Of a stretch of DNA of 64,000 nucleotides, positions 11,982-20,784 are shown one piece after another (the first letter of the stretch is position 1; every line of letters starts with the position of its first letter). Source of the DNA: Brucella rhizosphaerae (GTDB lineage: Bacteria > Pseudomonadota > Alphaproteobacteria > Rhizobiales > Rhizobiaceae); contig NZ_NNRK01000020.1 in assembly GCF_002252475.1 (NCBI RefSeq), forward strand, positions 1-64,000. The letters are read 5' to 3'. Below the pieces are notes generated by a model. That model saw nothing but the letters and a program-made list of their open reading frames with translations, made no database searches and was not told the DNA's origin. Both the position numbers and the translations under genes were made by a program.

Positions 11982-12685
11982 CGGCCAGCTACATGCGCTC
12001 GATCTACCGGCTCTACCGCGAGGAGGGCCTGACGGTGCGCAAGCGCCGGGCGCGGCGACGCGCGGTGGGCACGCGGGCGCCGATCCTGGTCGAGGCAAGG
12101 GCGAACGCGCGCTGGTCGCTGGACTTCGTGCACGATCAGTTCGCCTGCGGGCGGCGCTTCCGTGTGCTCAACATCGTCGATGACGTGACGCGCGAATGCC
12201 TGGCAGCGATCCCGGACACGTCGATCTCCGGTCGCCGCGTTGCTCGTGAGCTGACGGACCTGATCTCCCGACGCGGCAAGCCGGGCATGATCGTCTCCGA
12301 CCACGGCACGGAGTTCACCTCGAACGCGATCCTCGCCTGGTCGAAGGATCATCGCGTCGAGTGGCACTACATCGCGCCCGGAAAGCCCATGCAGAATGGC
12401 TACGTCGAGAGCTTCAACGGCCGGATGCGCGATGAGCTCTTGAACGAGAGCCTGTTCTTCGGCCTCGACCACGCCCGCAGCGCCATCGCCGAATGGAGGC
12501 AGGACTTCAACACCGCGAGACCGCACTCCTCGCTCGGATACCAGACCCCGGCGGCCTTCGCCGGAACCCTTACCGCAACCGGCTCCGACGCTTCGCTCGA
12601 TAAGGGCTTCGCGTCTCCGCCCGTTGCTCAACCCGCGCCCAACGGCGTAACAGAAACGGTCGAGACTCTAATCGCCGCTGGATGA
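11978..12685 (+). pseudogene. IS3-family (IS407-like) transposase orfB, 5'-truncated
   Basis: About 235 residues with an intact DDE core remain: [20 protein letters not shown] and the [14 protein letters not shown] segment, followed by [11 protein letters not shown]. The first third of orfB and all of orfA are missing. The fragment starts abruptly near 11970, directly after the NDUFS4-like gene. It is unrelated to the IS3-type element at 21029 (different termini and protein). It is likely inactive in cis because its left end is gone. Confidence 0.85.
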
Positions 12686-12703
12686 AAGTTCAGTGGCAGG
12701 TCA
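12680..12703 (+). repeat. Right terminal inverted repeat of the IS407-like remnant
   Basis: The sequence ends in CAGTGGCAGGTCA, which read outward-in starts TGACCTGCCACTGAAC, a terminus common to IS3-family members of this group. The Hsp20 fragment begins immediately at 12704, which fixes the insertion boundary. Confidence 0.7.
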
Positions 12704-12704
12704 C

Positions 12705-12842
12705 TTTGTGCGCAACTTTGTCTTGCCTGACAACGTTGATTCGACCAAGGTGACGGCTTCGATGAAAGACGGCGCGCTGGAAGTGCGGCTTGTCAAGGCC
12801 GAGCAAGCCAAACCGAAACAGATTGAAATCTCAGTCAACTAA
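12705..12842 (+). pseudogene. Hsp20 C-terminal fragment
   Basis: Forty-five codons encode the end of a small heat-shock protein: NFVLPDNVDSTKVTASMKDG, then ALEVRLVKAE and an IEISVN end with a stop at 12840-12842. The first two thirds are missing, removed at the IS boundary. It precedes yfdX by 22 bases and in known islands an hsp20 lies just upstream of yfdX, so this is the scar of that gene. It is not a copy of the three intact hsp20 genes at the left. Confidence 0.85.
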
Positions 12843-12864
12843 CTTTAATTAGGAGCCCAAGATC

Positions 12865-13779
12865 ATGAATATCAAACAGCCCCAATCAACCTTCTCCGCA
12901 CTTGCCCTGGCGGTCGTCGTCGGACTTAGCGGACCGGCTCAGGCCCAATCGGCGGCAGGTTCTAGCCCAGGTGCTGCAGCACCCTCTGCCGCATCCAAGG
13001 CGGCGCAGCCACAGGTAGATGACAAGGCCGCCCGGGAAGCCGAAAAAAAGCGTGCTGAGCTCACTCAGGACGCCATCACGGCGCTCACCAAGACCCAGGA
13101 GGCTTTGACACTCCTTGATGCAAAGAAGACCAAGGAGGCGCTCGCTGCGCTGGAACTGGCCAGCGGAAAGCTGGAACTGGTATTGGCACGCGACGCCAAA
13201 CTTGCTTTGGCGCCGGTCGATGTACGCGTCATCACCCACGATATCCACGCCAACGTGGAAACGGTGAAGAAAGCGGTCGAGTTGTCTCGGGAGTTGTTGG
13301 GTGATGGCGAGGTGCAAAAGGCCCGGCCCATCGTCGCCAATCTGGCCAGCGAAATCGTGATCGAAACCGACAACCTGCCGATGGCAACGTACCCGGCAGC
13401 GATCAAGTCGGCCGCACGGCTCATCGACAGCGGCAAGATCGACGACGCCAAGGCGGAACTCGCCCGAGCACTGAACACGCTGGTGGTGACCTCGGTCGCC
13501 TTTCCTCTGCCCGTGCTACGGGCTGAAGCCGCGATGGCAAAAGCTGAAAAGCTGGCCGAGACCGACAAGCGCGATGCCAAGCAGAACGAGGAGCTCAGCA
13601 CCTTGCTGTCGTCCGTGCGCACGGAGATCGAGATGGCGCAGATCCTGGGTTATGGCAAGAAGGCGGATTTCAAACCCATCTTCGATCAGGTGAAGTCCAT
13701 TGAGCAAAAGTCGGCTGGTGGCAAAAGAGGCAAGGGATGGTTCGACGAGTTGAAGACGCGCCTCCAAAAGCTGTTTTGA
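12865..13779 (+). CDS. yfdX: YfdX-family protein with signal peptide
   Basis: The 304-residue protein has a signal peptide (about residues 1-27, ending AQAQ) and an alanine-rich, low-complexity linker. The YfdX domain covers about residues 60-270, including LAPVDVRVITHDIHANVETVKKA. It ends with a basic KGWFDELKTRLQKLF tail. AGGAG precedes the ATG. YfdX proteins are helical, form oligomers and are implicated in acid and heat tolerance, with a chaperone-like role proposed. A paralogue follows 102 bases downstream. Its predicted location is the periplasm, unlike that paralogue. Confidence 0.9.
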   Translation: MNIKQPQSTFSALALAVVVGLSGPAQAQSAAGSSPGAAAPSAASKAAQPQVDDKAAREAEKKRAELTQDAITALTKTQEALTLLDAKKTKEALAALELASGKLELVLARDAKLALAPVDVRVITHDIHANVETVKKAVELSRELLGDGEVQKARPIVANLASEIVIETDNLPMATYPAAIKSAARLIDSGKIDDAKAELARALNTLVVTSVAFPLPVLRAEAAMAKAEKLAETDKRDAKQNEELSTLLSSVRTEIEMAQILGYGKKADFKPIFDQVKSIEQKSAGGKRGKGWFDELKTRLQKLF

Positions 13780-13881
13780 GGTGATGAAGGGGCCGACTGT
13801 TCGGTCGGTCAGTCTCGCGATGTTCGCAGTCAGCCCCAATAGATTCGCCTATTTTCACTAACTCATACGAGGCATATCACC

Positions 13882-14769
13882 ATGAATGAGCAAACATCGA
13901 ATCCCAATGCGACGAACAAAGAAATAAACGAACAGGCCGCGGTAAGCAGCCTTCCTGTCAGTCCAGAGGCCAAGCCTGAAGTCGTCACGGAGGTACAGCC
14001 TGAGGTTCAGAAGGAAACGGACTCGCAGGCGGCAGACAAACGTAGACAAGTCCTCGATGAGGCCGTCTCGGCCTTGGCGCTGACCAAATCAGCGCTGGCC
14101 GCATTTGACGGCAAGGACGCTGCACGCGCATTGGCAATGCTGGCCGAAGTGACTGGAAAGCTGGAGCTGATTGTTGCGCGCGAACCCACACTTGCCCTGG
14201 CCCCCGTTGATGTGCGCACCATCGTGCACGACTTGTTCGCCAACACGGAAACCATTGAGGCGATGACCGACGAGGCGCTGGATGCCCTCAAACATGGCGA
14301 GGTGCAACAGGCACGTCACGTGCTGGCTTTGCTGGCCAGTGAAATCGTGATCGCGGTCACCAACATCCCTCTGGCGTCCTATCCCGCAGCCGTGAAGTCA
14401 GTCGTGCCGCTGATCGATCAGGGCAAGATTGAAGAAGCCAAAGCCGCGCTGCAGGCAGCGCTCAGCACGCTGGTCGAGACGCGCAGCGTGCATCCGCTGC
14501 CCGCCCTGCGCGCCAGGCTGCTCCTGAAGCGCGCCGAGACCTTGGTAGAAGATAGTCAGCGGAGCGAAGCGTCCAATGAGCGCCTGGAGACATTCTTGAA
14601 CGAAGCGCGGCAGCAGTTGGAAATGGCAGAACTGCTGGGCTATGGAAAGAAGAAGGACTTTGAGCCCCTGTATGCTGAACTCAGGAAAGTCAAGCAAAAG
14701 ACGGCTGGGGGAGGCGGCGGAAAAGGCTGGCTCGATGAAATCAAGGCAAAGCTGTCCAAGTTGTTCTGA
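13882..14769 (+). CDS. yfdX: YfdX-family protein without signal peptide
   Basis: A 295-residue paralogue of the preceding gene. It shares the LAPVDVRTIVHDLFANTETIE block, the ASEIVIAVTNIPLASYPAAVK block and the KGWLDEIKAKLSKLF end. The N-terminus is a charged, glutamate-rich, disordered-looking stretch of about 55 residues instead of a signal peptide, so it is predicted to be cytosolic. Paired yfdX1/yfdX2 genes are characteristic of the locus of heat resistance. A strong terminator lies 20 bases after the stop, making it the end of this transcript. Confidence 0.9.
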   Translation: MNEQTSNPNATNKEINEQAAVSSLPVSPEAKPEVVTEVQPEVQKETDSQAADKRRQVLDEAVSALALTKSALAAFDGKDAARALAMLAEVTGKLELIVAREPTLALAPVDVRTIVHDLFANTETIEAMTDEALDALKHGEVQQARHVLALLASEIVIAVTNIPLASYPAAVKSVVPLIDQGKIEEAKAALQAALSTLVETRSVHPLPALRARLLLKRAETLVEDSQRSEASNERLETFLNEARQQLEMAELLGYGKKKDFEPLYAELRKVKQKTAGGGGGKGWLDEIKAKLSKLF

Positions 14770-14787
14770 AACCGCTGGATAGGGCGT

Positions 14788-14816
14788 AAGAGGGGCGCGT
14801 CGCGCCCCTCTCTTTG
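14788..14816 (+). terminator. Rho-independent terminator after yfdX2
   Basis: A GC-rich hairpin with arms GAGGGGCGC and GCGCCCCTC (about 9-10 pairs, a three-base loop) is followed by TCTTT. It lies about 20 bases beyond the yfdX stop and just before the IS5 remnant. Confidence 0.75.
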
Positions 14817-14824
14817 CTCAGGAG

Positions 14825-15602
14825 TGTATGCTTTTTCACCCCATTAGGCCGCGTGGACGAACCTGATCCATAAGCGGATGCAGCCGAGCAGGGCGAAGCC
14901 GAGAAAGCTGGAAGCGGTGTGGTCGTAGCGGGTGGCCACGCGGCGGCAGTTCTTGAGACGGTTGATGAAGCACTCGATGCGGGAACGCAGGGCGTAGAGG
15001 CGTCGGTTGACGCTGTGCTGCACCTTGCGGCTCCGCTTGGTCGGGATCTCCGGCTGGGCCCCCCGGTCGCGCGCATCCTGCCGCAGGCGGTCACTGTCGT
15101 AGCCCCTGTCACCGAGCAGCACGCCGGGATCGCTGTCGCGCTCGGCCATGAGGTGGTCATAGGCGATTAGGTCGTGGGCCTCGCCGGGCGTCAGCACGAC
15201 GCTGATGGGCAGGCCATCGGCATTGGCACGCAGGTGGAGCTTGGTCGAGAAGCCGCCGCGCGAGCGGCCGAGAGCCTGACTTTGGGTCCCCCCCTTCCTC
15301 CGGCAGCGCAGTGGTGCGCCCGGATGATGGTGCTGTCGATCATCTGGAGCATGTCGGCCTCGCCGCCGCTGTCGGCGAGCGCCTGCAACAGCACGTCCCA
15401 GATGCCGGAGGTGGTCCAGCGCCGGAACTGGCGGTGGACCGAGTTCCACTTCCCGAGTTCCTCGGGCAGGTCACGCCACGGCGCGCCGGTTCGGGTGATC
15501 CAGAAGATGCCGTCCAGCGTGCGCCGGTGGTCCTTCGGTGGGCGGCCGCCGCGGGCCGACTGCTCCGTCAGGAACGGGGCGAAGGAAAGGAAAAGGAAAT
15601 CC
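14825..15602 (-). mobile_element. IS5-family (IS427-group) element, right side truncated
   Basis: The block between the yfdX terminator and the Clp-fold protease gene is an IS5-type insertion. Its transposase is on the minus strand in two frames. The right end lacks the first codons of the transposase and a clear inverted repeat, while the left boundary is approximate. The element sits inside the heat-resistance gene order but did not break the following coding frame. Confidence 0.7.
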
Positions 15603-15604
15603 AT
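14844..15604 (-). CDS. IS5-family transposase in two overlapping frames
   Basis: The upstream frame (15604 down to about 15290) gives GRPPKDHRRTLDGIFWITRT, the RDLPEELGKWNSVHRQFRRW block and a MIDSTIIRAHH catalytic aspartate. The second frame (to 14844) gives the GGFSTKLHLRAN block, LLGDRGYDSD and SRIECFINRLKNCRRVATRY. A run of eight G residues on the minus strand near 15290 is a suitable site for programmed frameshifting, as is usual for IS427-group members. The first about ten residues expected for the family are replaced by unrelated sequence at the junction with the next gene, so the element is probably immobile. Confidence 0.75.
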
Positions 15605-16445
15605 GGATTTGATGCAACTGCTCTGGCTGTTCTTCATCGTCTCCGCACTGCAGCCGGCACTGCAGAGGAAGTATCTGGAGGCGATGCGCACTCGGAAGAT
15701 CGCTCAAATCGAGAGGATGCGCGGAAGCCGGGTGATCCTGATGATCCATCGGCAGGAGACGATGAACCTCCTAGGTTTTCCCCTGGTTCGCTACATCGAC
15801 GTTAACGACTCCGAGGAAGTCCTGCGCGCGATCCAGCTGACGGACGCCGAAATGCCGCTCGACATCGTGCTGCACACCCCCGGCGGACTGGTCCTCGCTG
15901 CCACGCAGATTGCTCGCGCCATCCAGGGACACAAGGGCAAGGTCACAGTTTTCGTGCCGCACTACGCCATGTCGGGGGGAACACTGATCGCTCTGGCCGC
16001 AGACGAGATCGTGATGTGCGACCACTCCGTGCTGGGCCCGATCGATCCGCAACTCGGCCAAATGCCCGCGGCTTCACTCATCAGGGTCGTCGAGCAAAAG
16101 CCGATCACGGAAATCGACGACCAGAGGTTGGTCTTGGCCGATGTCGGTCGAAAGGCGATCGCCCAAGTCGAGACCGTAGCGCGACGGCTCCTGACCGACA
16201 AGATGGACGAGGAAAAGGCGGCGACATTGGCGGCGCAGCTGGCCACCGGCACCTGGACGCACGACTACCATATCTCTGCGGAAGAGGCGCGCGAGATGGG
16301 GCTGCCGGTACGGACCGACATGCCCGAGGAAATACTCGAGCTGATGACCCTCTATCCGCAGCCCGTCCGCCGTCTGGGCGGCGGCGTCGAATACCTGCCC
16401 GAACCCCGCCACCGAGAGGCCCGGCGGGCCACGACCTCGCGCTGA
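15603..16445 (+). CDS. SDH-family Clp-fold serine protease (SppA/ClpP-like)
   Basis: The 280-residue protein has an N-terminal hydrophobic helix (about residues 3-16) and a Clp-fold core: IVLHTPGG, a nucleophile serine in PHYAMSGGTLIAL, an aspartate in LGPIDPQLGQ and a histidine in THDYHISAEEA. This Ser-Asp-His order is that of the SDH family of membrane-associated Clp-fold proteinases. It is likely a membrane-anchored peptidase for protein quality control. The start follows AAGGAAAAGG. Its start codon overlaps, on the opposite strand, the start of the truncated IS5 transposase. It precedes trx by 51 bases. Confidence 0.85.
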   Translation: MDLMQLLWLFFIVSALQPALQRKYLEAMRTRKIAQIERMRGSRVILMIHRQETMNLLGFPLVRYIDVNDSEEVLRAIQLTDAEMPLDIVLHTPGGLVLAATQIARAIQGHKGKVTVFVPHYAMSGGTLIALAADEIVMCDHSVLGPIDPQLGQMPAASLIRVVEQKPITEIDDQRLVLADVGRKAIAQVETVARRLLTDKMDEEKAATLAAQLATGTWTHDYHISAEEAREMGLPVRTDMPEEILELMTLYPQPVRRLGGGVEYLPEPRHREARRATTSR

Positions 16446-16496
16446 ACGGCGCCGCCCTGCCTGCCCCTCCGAAACGACACTCAAAGGGAGAACAGA

Positions 16497-16919
16497 ATGC
16501 CCACCGTTGCTTGCCCGAAATGCAGTTCCGTCAATCGCGTTCCGCAGGAACGACTGACGGATAACCCCAGCTGCGGCCGCTGCGGCGCCGCCCTGTTCGA
16601 GGGCCGGCCAGTCACACTGACCGCCGCCAGTTTCGACCGACACGCCGATGCCGATCTGCCCCTGCTCGTCGATTTCTGGGCGGAATGGTGCGGGCCATGC
16701 AAGATGATGGCACCTCAGTTCGAGGCTGCGGCGCGTTCGCTCGAACCCCAGTTCCGTCTCGGCAAGCTCGATACCGAAGCCGAACAGCAGATCACCGACC
16801 GTTACGGGATCCGCGGCATTCCCACCATGATCTTGTTCAGGGGCGGCAAGGAAATCGCGAGGACGAGCGGTGTAATGCCTGCCGCGCAGATAGCGCAGTG
16901 GGCGCGGTCGCACGTTTAG
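16497..16919 (+). CDS. trx: Thioredoxin 2-like protein (TrxC type) with zinc motif
   Basis: The 140-residue protein has an N-terminal zinc ribbon (CPKC near residue 5 and CGRC near residue 24) and a thioredoxin fold with the WCGPC active site near residue 64. The cis-proline segment GIPTM is also present. It reduces disulfides in cytosolic proteins, and TrxC-type forms are oxidative-stress inducible. A trx gene followed by a kef-type antiporter is the standard order in heat-resistance islands, as seen here with 48 bases between them. Confidence 0.93.
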   Translation: MPTVACPKCSSVNRVPQERLTDNPSCGRCGAALFEGRPVTLTAASFDRHADADLPLLVDFWAEWCGPCKMMAPQFEAAARSLEPQFRLGKLDTEAEQQITDRYGIRGIPTMILFRGGKEIARTSGVMPAAQIAQWARSHV

Positions 16920-16967
16920 AGTATACAAGTATTGGCATTTACTGCGACATGATATCAGGAGAAGAAC

Positions 16968-18137
16968 ATGCATGGCGTGACTGGATTTATCGAAAGTGCG
17001 GCCTTGTTGGTTTGCGCCGCGTTCGTACTCGTGACGATATGTTCACGGATTGGCGTGCCTAGCATCGTCGGCTACATTCTTGCCGGTATAGTCATTGGAC
17101 CCGCTGGCCTCGGCCTGATTGCGGAGAGCGCTGCCCTGAGCAGTATTGGCGAAATCGGAGTCGTACTCCTGCTGTTCGCACTTGGTCTGGAATTCTCCTT
17201 CGAGAAGCTCGTAACACTCAGGAAGCATGTCTTCGGTCTTGGGGCTGTACAGGTTTCAGTCACGACGATAACGGTTTCGTTGGTAGCGAGTTTGGTCTTC
17301 GATCTCGCACCAGTTTCCGCAATCCTCATCGGCGGGGCCGTTGCGATGTCATCCACAGCCATGTGCCTCAAGGTGCTCGCAGGCGCGAACGCTCTTGGAT
17401 CGGCTCATGGGCGCTTGGCCATCGCAGTGCTTCTGTTTCAGGACTTGGCAGCCGTCGCGTTCCTGCTTCTGCACGATGCAATGAGTGGTGCCGCCGAAGG
17501 GTATGGCGTGATAACGGTCATCGCCAGTGCAACGGCAGTGGTTGCTGCTCTGTTCATTGCCCGAGGTCCGTTGCAGGTACTTGCCCGTTGGGTCGCGTTG
17601 CGTGGCGATCCGGAGCTTGCCCAACTCCTCGCACTTACCATTGCGCTTGGGTCCACGATCGTCGCGACATCTGCTGGCCTTTCTCCGGCGCTCGCCGCAT
17701 TCGCGACCGGTATGATCATCGGCGAGGGCGACGCGCGCCATGCTGTCGAGAACGAGATCCGGCCCTTTCGCGACTTGTTTGTCGGGATTTTCTTTATCGG
17801 TATCGGGACTCAATTGCCACTTTGGATCCTTCCATCTCAATGGCCTGCCGTGCTGGTCTGGCTTGCAATAATACTCTGCGGAAAGACGCTGATTGTTTTC
17901 GTCGTCGCCCGACTATTCGGCGAAGCGCTTCAGACCTCATTGCGGACCGGAGTCATCCTGGCCAACGGGGGAGAATTCAGCCTGATGTTGCTATCGGTTT
18001 CCTCGACGTCGGGTACAGTGGCCGAGGAGTTCGCCGGCCCCCTCCTCCTCGCGATTGGAGTGAGCATGTTGGCTGGAAGTCTTATGATTAGATGGGCGGG
18101 GTCAGGCCTAGGACCAATCGACATTAGGCCCTGTTGA
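16968..18137 (+). CDS. kefB: Kef-type K+/H+ antiporter (CPA2), truncated after the membrane domain
   Basis: The 389-residue protein has about 12 membrane helices of the CPA2 family, with the GYILAGIVIGPAGLG, EIGVVLLLFALGLEF and LFQDLAAVAFL motifs and a NGGEFSLML segment. Full KefB/KefC have about 600 residues with a C-terminal RCK/TrkA-N nucleotide-binding domain. That domain is absent: the frame ends at 18137, directly at the border with a Tn3-family remnant. The membrane pore may still fold but regulation by NAD(H) or glutathione would be lost. Upstream AGGAG fits the ATG. Confidence 0.85.
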   Translation: MHGVTGFIESAALLVCAAFVLVTICSRIGVPSIVGYILAGIVIGPAGLGLIAESAALSSIGEIGVVLLLFALGLEFSFEKLVTLRKHVFGLGAVQVSVTTITVSLVASLVFDLAPVSAILIGGAVAMSSTAMCLKVLAGANALGSAHGRLAIAVLLFQDLAAVAFLLLHDAMSGAAEGYGVITVIASATAVVAALFIARGPLQVLARWVALRGDPELAQLLALTIALGSTIVATSAGLSPALAAFATGMIIGEGDARHAVENEIRPFRDLFVGIFFIGIGTQLPLWILPSQWPAVLVWLAIILCGKTLIVFVVARLFGEALQTSLRTGVILANGGEFSLMLLSVSSTSGTVAEEFAGPLLLAIGVSMLAGSLMIRWAGSGLGPIDIRPC

Positions 18138-18204
18138 CAAAGTATGGCAGCCATATCTTTGCGGCGGCCAAGGCGAGAAATGCTGACACTCTAACCAAGC
18201 AAAG

Positions 18205-18464
18205 TCAGCCTTCGGCCCCCATTGCGGTCATCACGGGCCGAAGGGATATCCTGTGGAACACAGTCTATCGCAGCCGCGCTGTCGATTATGTTCGCACCCA
18301 GAGCATCGATATTCCCGCCGAACTGCTCTCCCAGGTCGCACCGCTTCCCTAGGCCCATATCGCACTCACCAGCGACTATCTCTGGAACGAAATTGACGGC
18401 CCCCCTCGAACGCTTCAGGCCGATCCGCGCTAACCGTTTCAACCCAAACAACTTAGCTTTCCCT
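18205..18464 (+). pseudogene. Tn3-family TnpA C-terminal remnant
   Basis: The translation gives ITGRRDILWNTVYRSRAVDY, a PAELLSQVAPLP block, a stop in place of the usual tryptophan, then AHIALTSDYLWNEIDG. After a one-base shift it continues ANRFNPNNLAFP. This is the typical C-terminus of Tn3 transposases. One in-frame stop and one frameshift show decay. The 38-base inverted repeat of the transposon follows at once. Confidence 0.75.
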
Positions 18465-18500
18465 TAGCGGGTTTTATTGCAGAAATGTCCACGGAACCCC
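18463..18500 (+). repeat. Tn3-family 38-bp terminal inverted repeat
   Basis: Read from the outer end, it starts GGGGTTCCGTGGAC and ends CCCGCTAAG exactly 38 bases further in, matching the GGGG...TAAG pattern of Tn3-family ends. It marks the right border of the remnant transposon that truncated kefB. The flanking bases are TATTT; the matching left end is not visible in the window. Confidence 0.75.
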
Positions 18501-18514
18501 TATTTGCAACACCT

Positions 18515-19276
18515 CTACCGGCGCGAATTGCTCTCGACTACGGGCAGGACAACCGGGCAACGCTGCTCCGTCTGGCTCTGGAACATATCCGCAATGCACT
18601 TATCCAGCGCCGCGCGGTTCGTCTCATAGACCCACCCGGCCGTCACGATGGCCTCCGCGCGCTTCGGGTCTGCCGCCTCGATCATGGCACGGCCGGCGCT
18701 GACGCGATCATACCCCATGACCAGGCTGGCAACATGGCTGTCGGCCGAAAAGGGCAGGAAGCGTGGCAGCAGCAAAATCAGGAATATGCCGACGAACAGC
18801 CCGACAAGGCCGGCCATCGACATGCGAAAATCCTGACCTTTCCGGTCGTAGGCGCTTTTCGTGTGGGCGGCGAGGTTCCGGCAGGCGCGCTCAAGGTCAG
18901 ACGCCTGCCGCTCGAGCTGCTGCGCGGCGGTGCGTATCAGGGCCTCGCCGCTGCGCTCGAGGGCGGCCGCATAGTGTTGCGCGCCCTGCCGGAGAATGGG
19001 CGATTGCTCTACGCCGTGCAGGCGCTCCGCGACAACGCCGAGCTGCTGCACGAGCTGGGCGAGCTGGGGCTTGTAATCGGCCTGTGGCTCGATCCGTTCG
19101 AGCTGGTCGAAAGCAGCTTCCAGCCCGCGCCGCATCACGGTCATTTCCGCGCCGATCTGCGCGCCCTGCGTCTCAATCGTGCGCCGGAGCGCGTCGAAGG
19201 CTGCGGCCGGGTCGCCGGCGTCCTCGTCCAGTGCTTCCGGCTCGATTTCTTCCCTGTCGTCGTCCAGCTCCGCCAT
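18515..19276 (-). CDS. DUF6118 family protein (traA-linked)
   Basis: The 253-residue protein has an acidic N-terminus, a long helical region with heptad-like patterns (about 25-140) and one hydrophobic segment (about 155-178, MAGLVGLFVGIFLILLLPRF). The C-terminal part contains an AGWVYETNRAALDKCIADM block. Proteins of this type are commonly encoded downstream of traA in alphaproteobacterial plasmids; the function is unknown. It begins 11 bases after the traA fragment on the same strand. It appears intact, whereas traA is not. Confidence 0.65.
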   Translation of the reverse strand: MAELDDDREEIEPEALDEDAGDPAAAFDALRRTIETQGAQIGAEMTVMRRGLEAAFDQLERIEPQADYKPQLAQLVQQLGVVAERLHGVEQSPILRQGAQHYAAALERSGEALIRTAAQQLERQASDLERACRNLAAHTKSAYDRKGQDFRMSMAGLVGLFVGIFLILLLPRFLPFSADSHVASLVMGYDRVSAGRAMIEAADPKRAEAIVTAGWVYETNRAALDKCIADMFQSQTEQRCPVVLPVVESNSRR

Positions 19277-19287
19277 ATTCTCCGTGC

Positions 19288-20735
19288 CTACCTTTCCATT
19301 CCGATACCCCGACTATGCCGGTGGCCGCGTGTCATTTCGTCTTGCAGCGCGCGGGCAATGCTCTGTTCCCGGCGAAGCTCCTGCCCGATTCCAAGCTCCC
19401 GGCTGCGATTGCGCACGAGGGATTCCGCCTGCGGGTCGCGTTCAAGGCTCTTGGCAAGGCTGCTCATCTGGCTTTCGACCTTGGCGCGGGCGTCGTCATG
19501 CTGCCAACCGCGAAGCTCCCGGCGCTGGCCCTGTAGCTCCTGCCAGCGTTCAACGAACCGCTCGGCCCTGACATTCGGGTCCTGCAGCGCGGCGTTTTCG
19601 CGCTTCATCCCGTCGATGACCTGCGCGACACGCTCCCGACCGGAAAGCTCGGTCATGGCGCGCGCCGTCGCCGGATCATGTTGCAGCGTCGAGCGCATCA
19701 AATCTTTCATGCCGCCCTGCACCTGGTCGAGCTGCTGGCCGGCATCGCGCATTTCCTGCCGCTGCATGTCGAGAACCGGCAAGCCCCCGCGCCGGTGCTG
19801 CACGACCGATTCATAAGCCCGCGAATAGCGGTCAACAGCCGCCTCAAGCGGCGACTGCCCCCGCGCCCGCTCGGCCAGCCGGTCGGGCGCCGGCGCCTGC
19901 CGCAAGCTCCCTTCCCTTTCCGGCCGCTCTGTGCGCTCCTGCGAGGGCGCAGGACGCGCATTGAGCTTGAGGCCGGCAAACATACCGCGCCGCTGCTTCT
20001 CGGCCTGCTGCGGCCGTTTCTGGTCGATCTGCGGGCCATCCTCGCCGGCGCGGTCTGGCTCGCGGCTCTCGGCCGCCGCGCCGCGCCCGAGTTTCAGGCC
20101 CTCAAACGGATTGCGACGCTGCTGTCGATCGCCGGCGAGATCCTCGCGCGGATCTGCACGACGATCCTGCCCGAGATCCGCGCGGATTTTTTGCGAGGAT
20201 CTCCGATCAAGGGCATGATCCCCGGCCGTCGACTCTCGCTCCGCACGTAGCCCGGCGCGCTCGGCCGGAATTTCGATCTCGCTACGGACGCCCATTTGCT
20301 CCGCGATCCCGCGCCGTTCGGCAAAATCGCGGGTATAATCGAGCGTGGTTTCCTTCGCGCCAGACCGCGACAGCCGCCGCTCTAGCTGCTCATAGGCCAG
20401 CTCGCCGGCACCGCGCACCTTCCAGGCATAGCGCAGCGTCTCGGTGCCATCGGGCAGGGTGACGGGGGTAGCGCCGATATGCTGAAGGCCGATCTTCTCC
20501 CCGGTCTCGGGCGCGGCCTCCGACATGGCGCGTTCCAGGTCCACGCCCCATGTGGTGCGCCGCTCGCCCTTGTCGTTTTCCAGCGTCACGAAATAGCTGC
20601 CAGACTTCTGCGGGTCATGCTCGAAGGGCGCGGCCCCATGCTCGACCAGGCGGCCCGCCTGCCGGTCGGTAAACTCGTCCTGGGCTGCGTAGAGCTGCGC
20701 CCCGTCGCGATGCCGGGTCATGGCGACATAGGCGT
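19288..20735 (-). pseudogene. traA: TraA conjugative relaxase/helicase, C-terminal fragment
   Basis: About 480 residues remain from a protein usually above 1000. The fragment opens with the last helicase motif (YVAMTRHRDGAQLY), followed by the SYFVTLENDKGERRTTWGVD block. A long charged arginine- and glutamine-rich C-terminus follows, typical of rhizobial TraA. The MobA-type relaxase domain and most helicase motifs are absent. The upstream border near 20735 is fused to Tn3-family sequence. It cannot nick oriT, so it does not supply a relaxase for the T4SS further right. Confidence 0.8.
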
Positions 20736-20784
20736 CACGACACGAAAGTGTTGGATCTGTCCGACTTTTGAGAACGTATGGTGA

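Noticed and set aside
18485-19816. A 443-codon plus-strand frame across DUF6118 and traA
   Set aside because: It spans two opposite-strand genes with recognisable products and begins inside a transposon end.
19288-20735. TraA as a functional relaxase for the T4SS
   Set aside because: The relaxase and most helicase motifs are missing and its 5' side is fused to Tn3 sequence.
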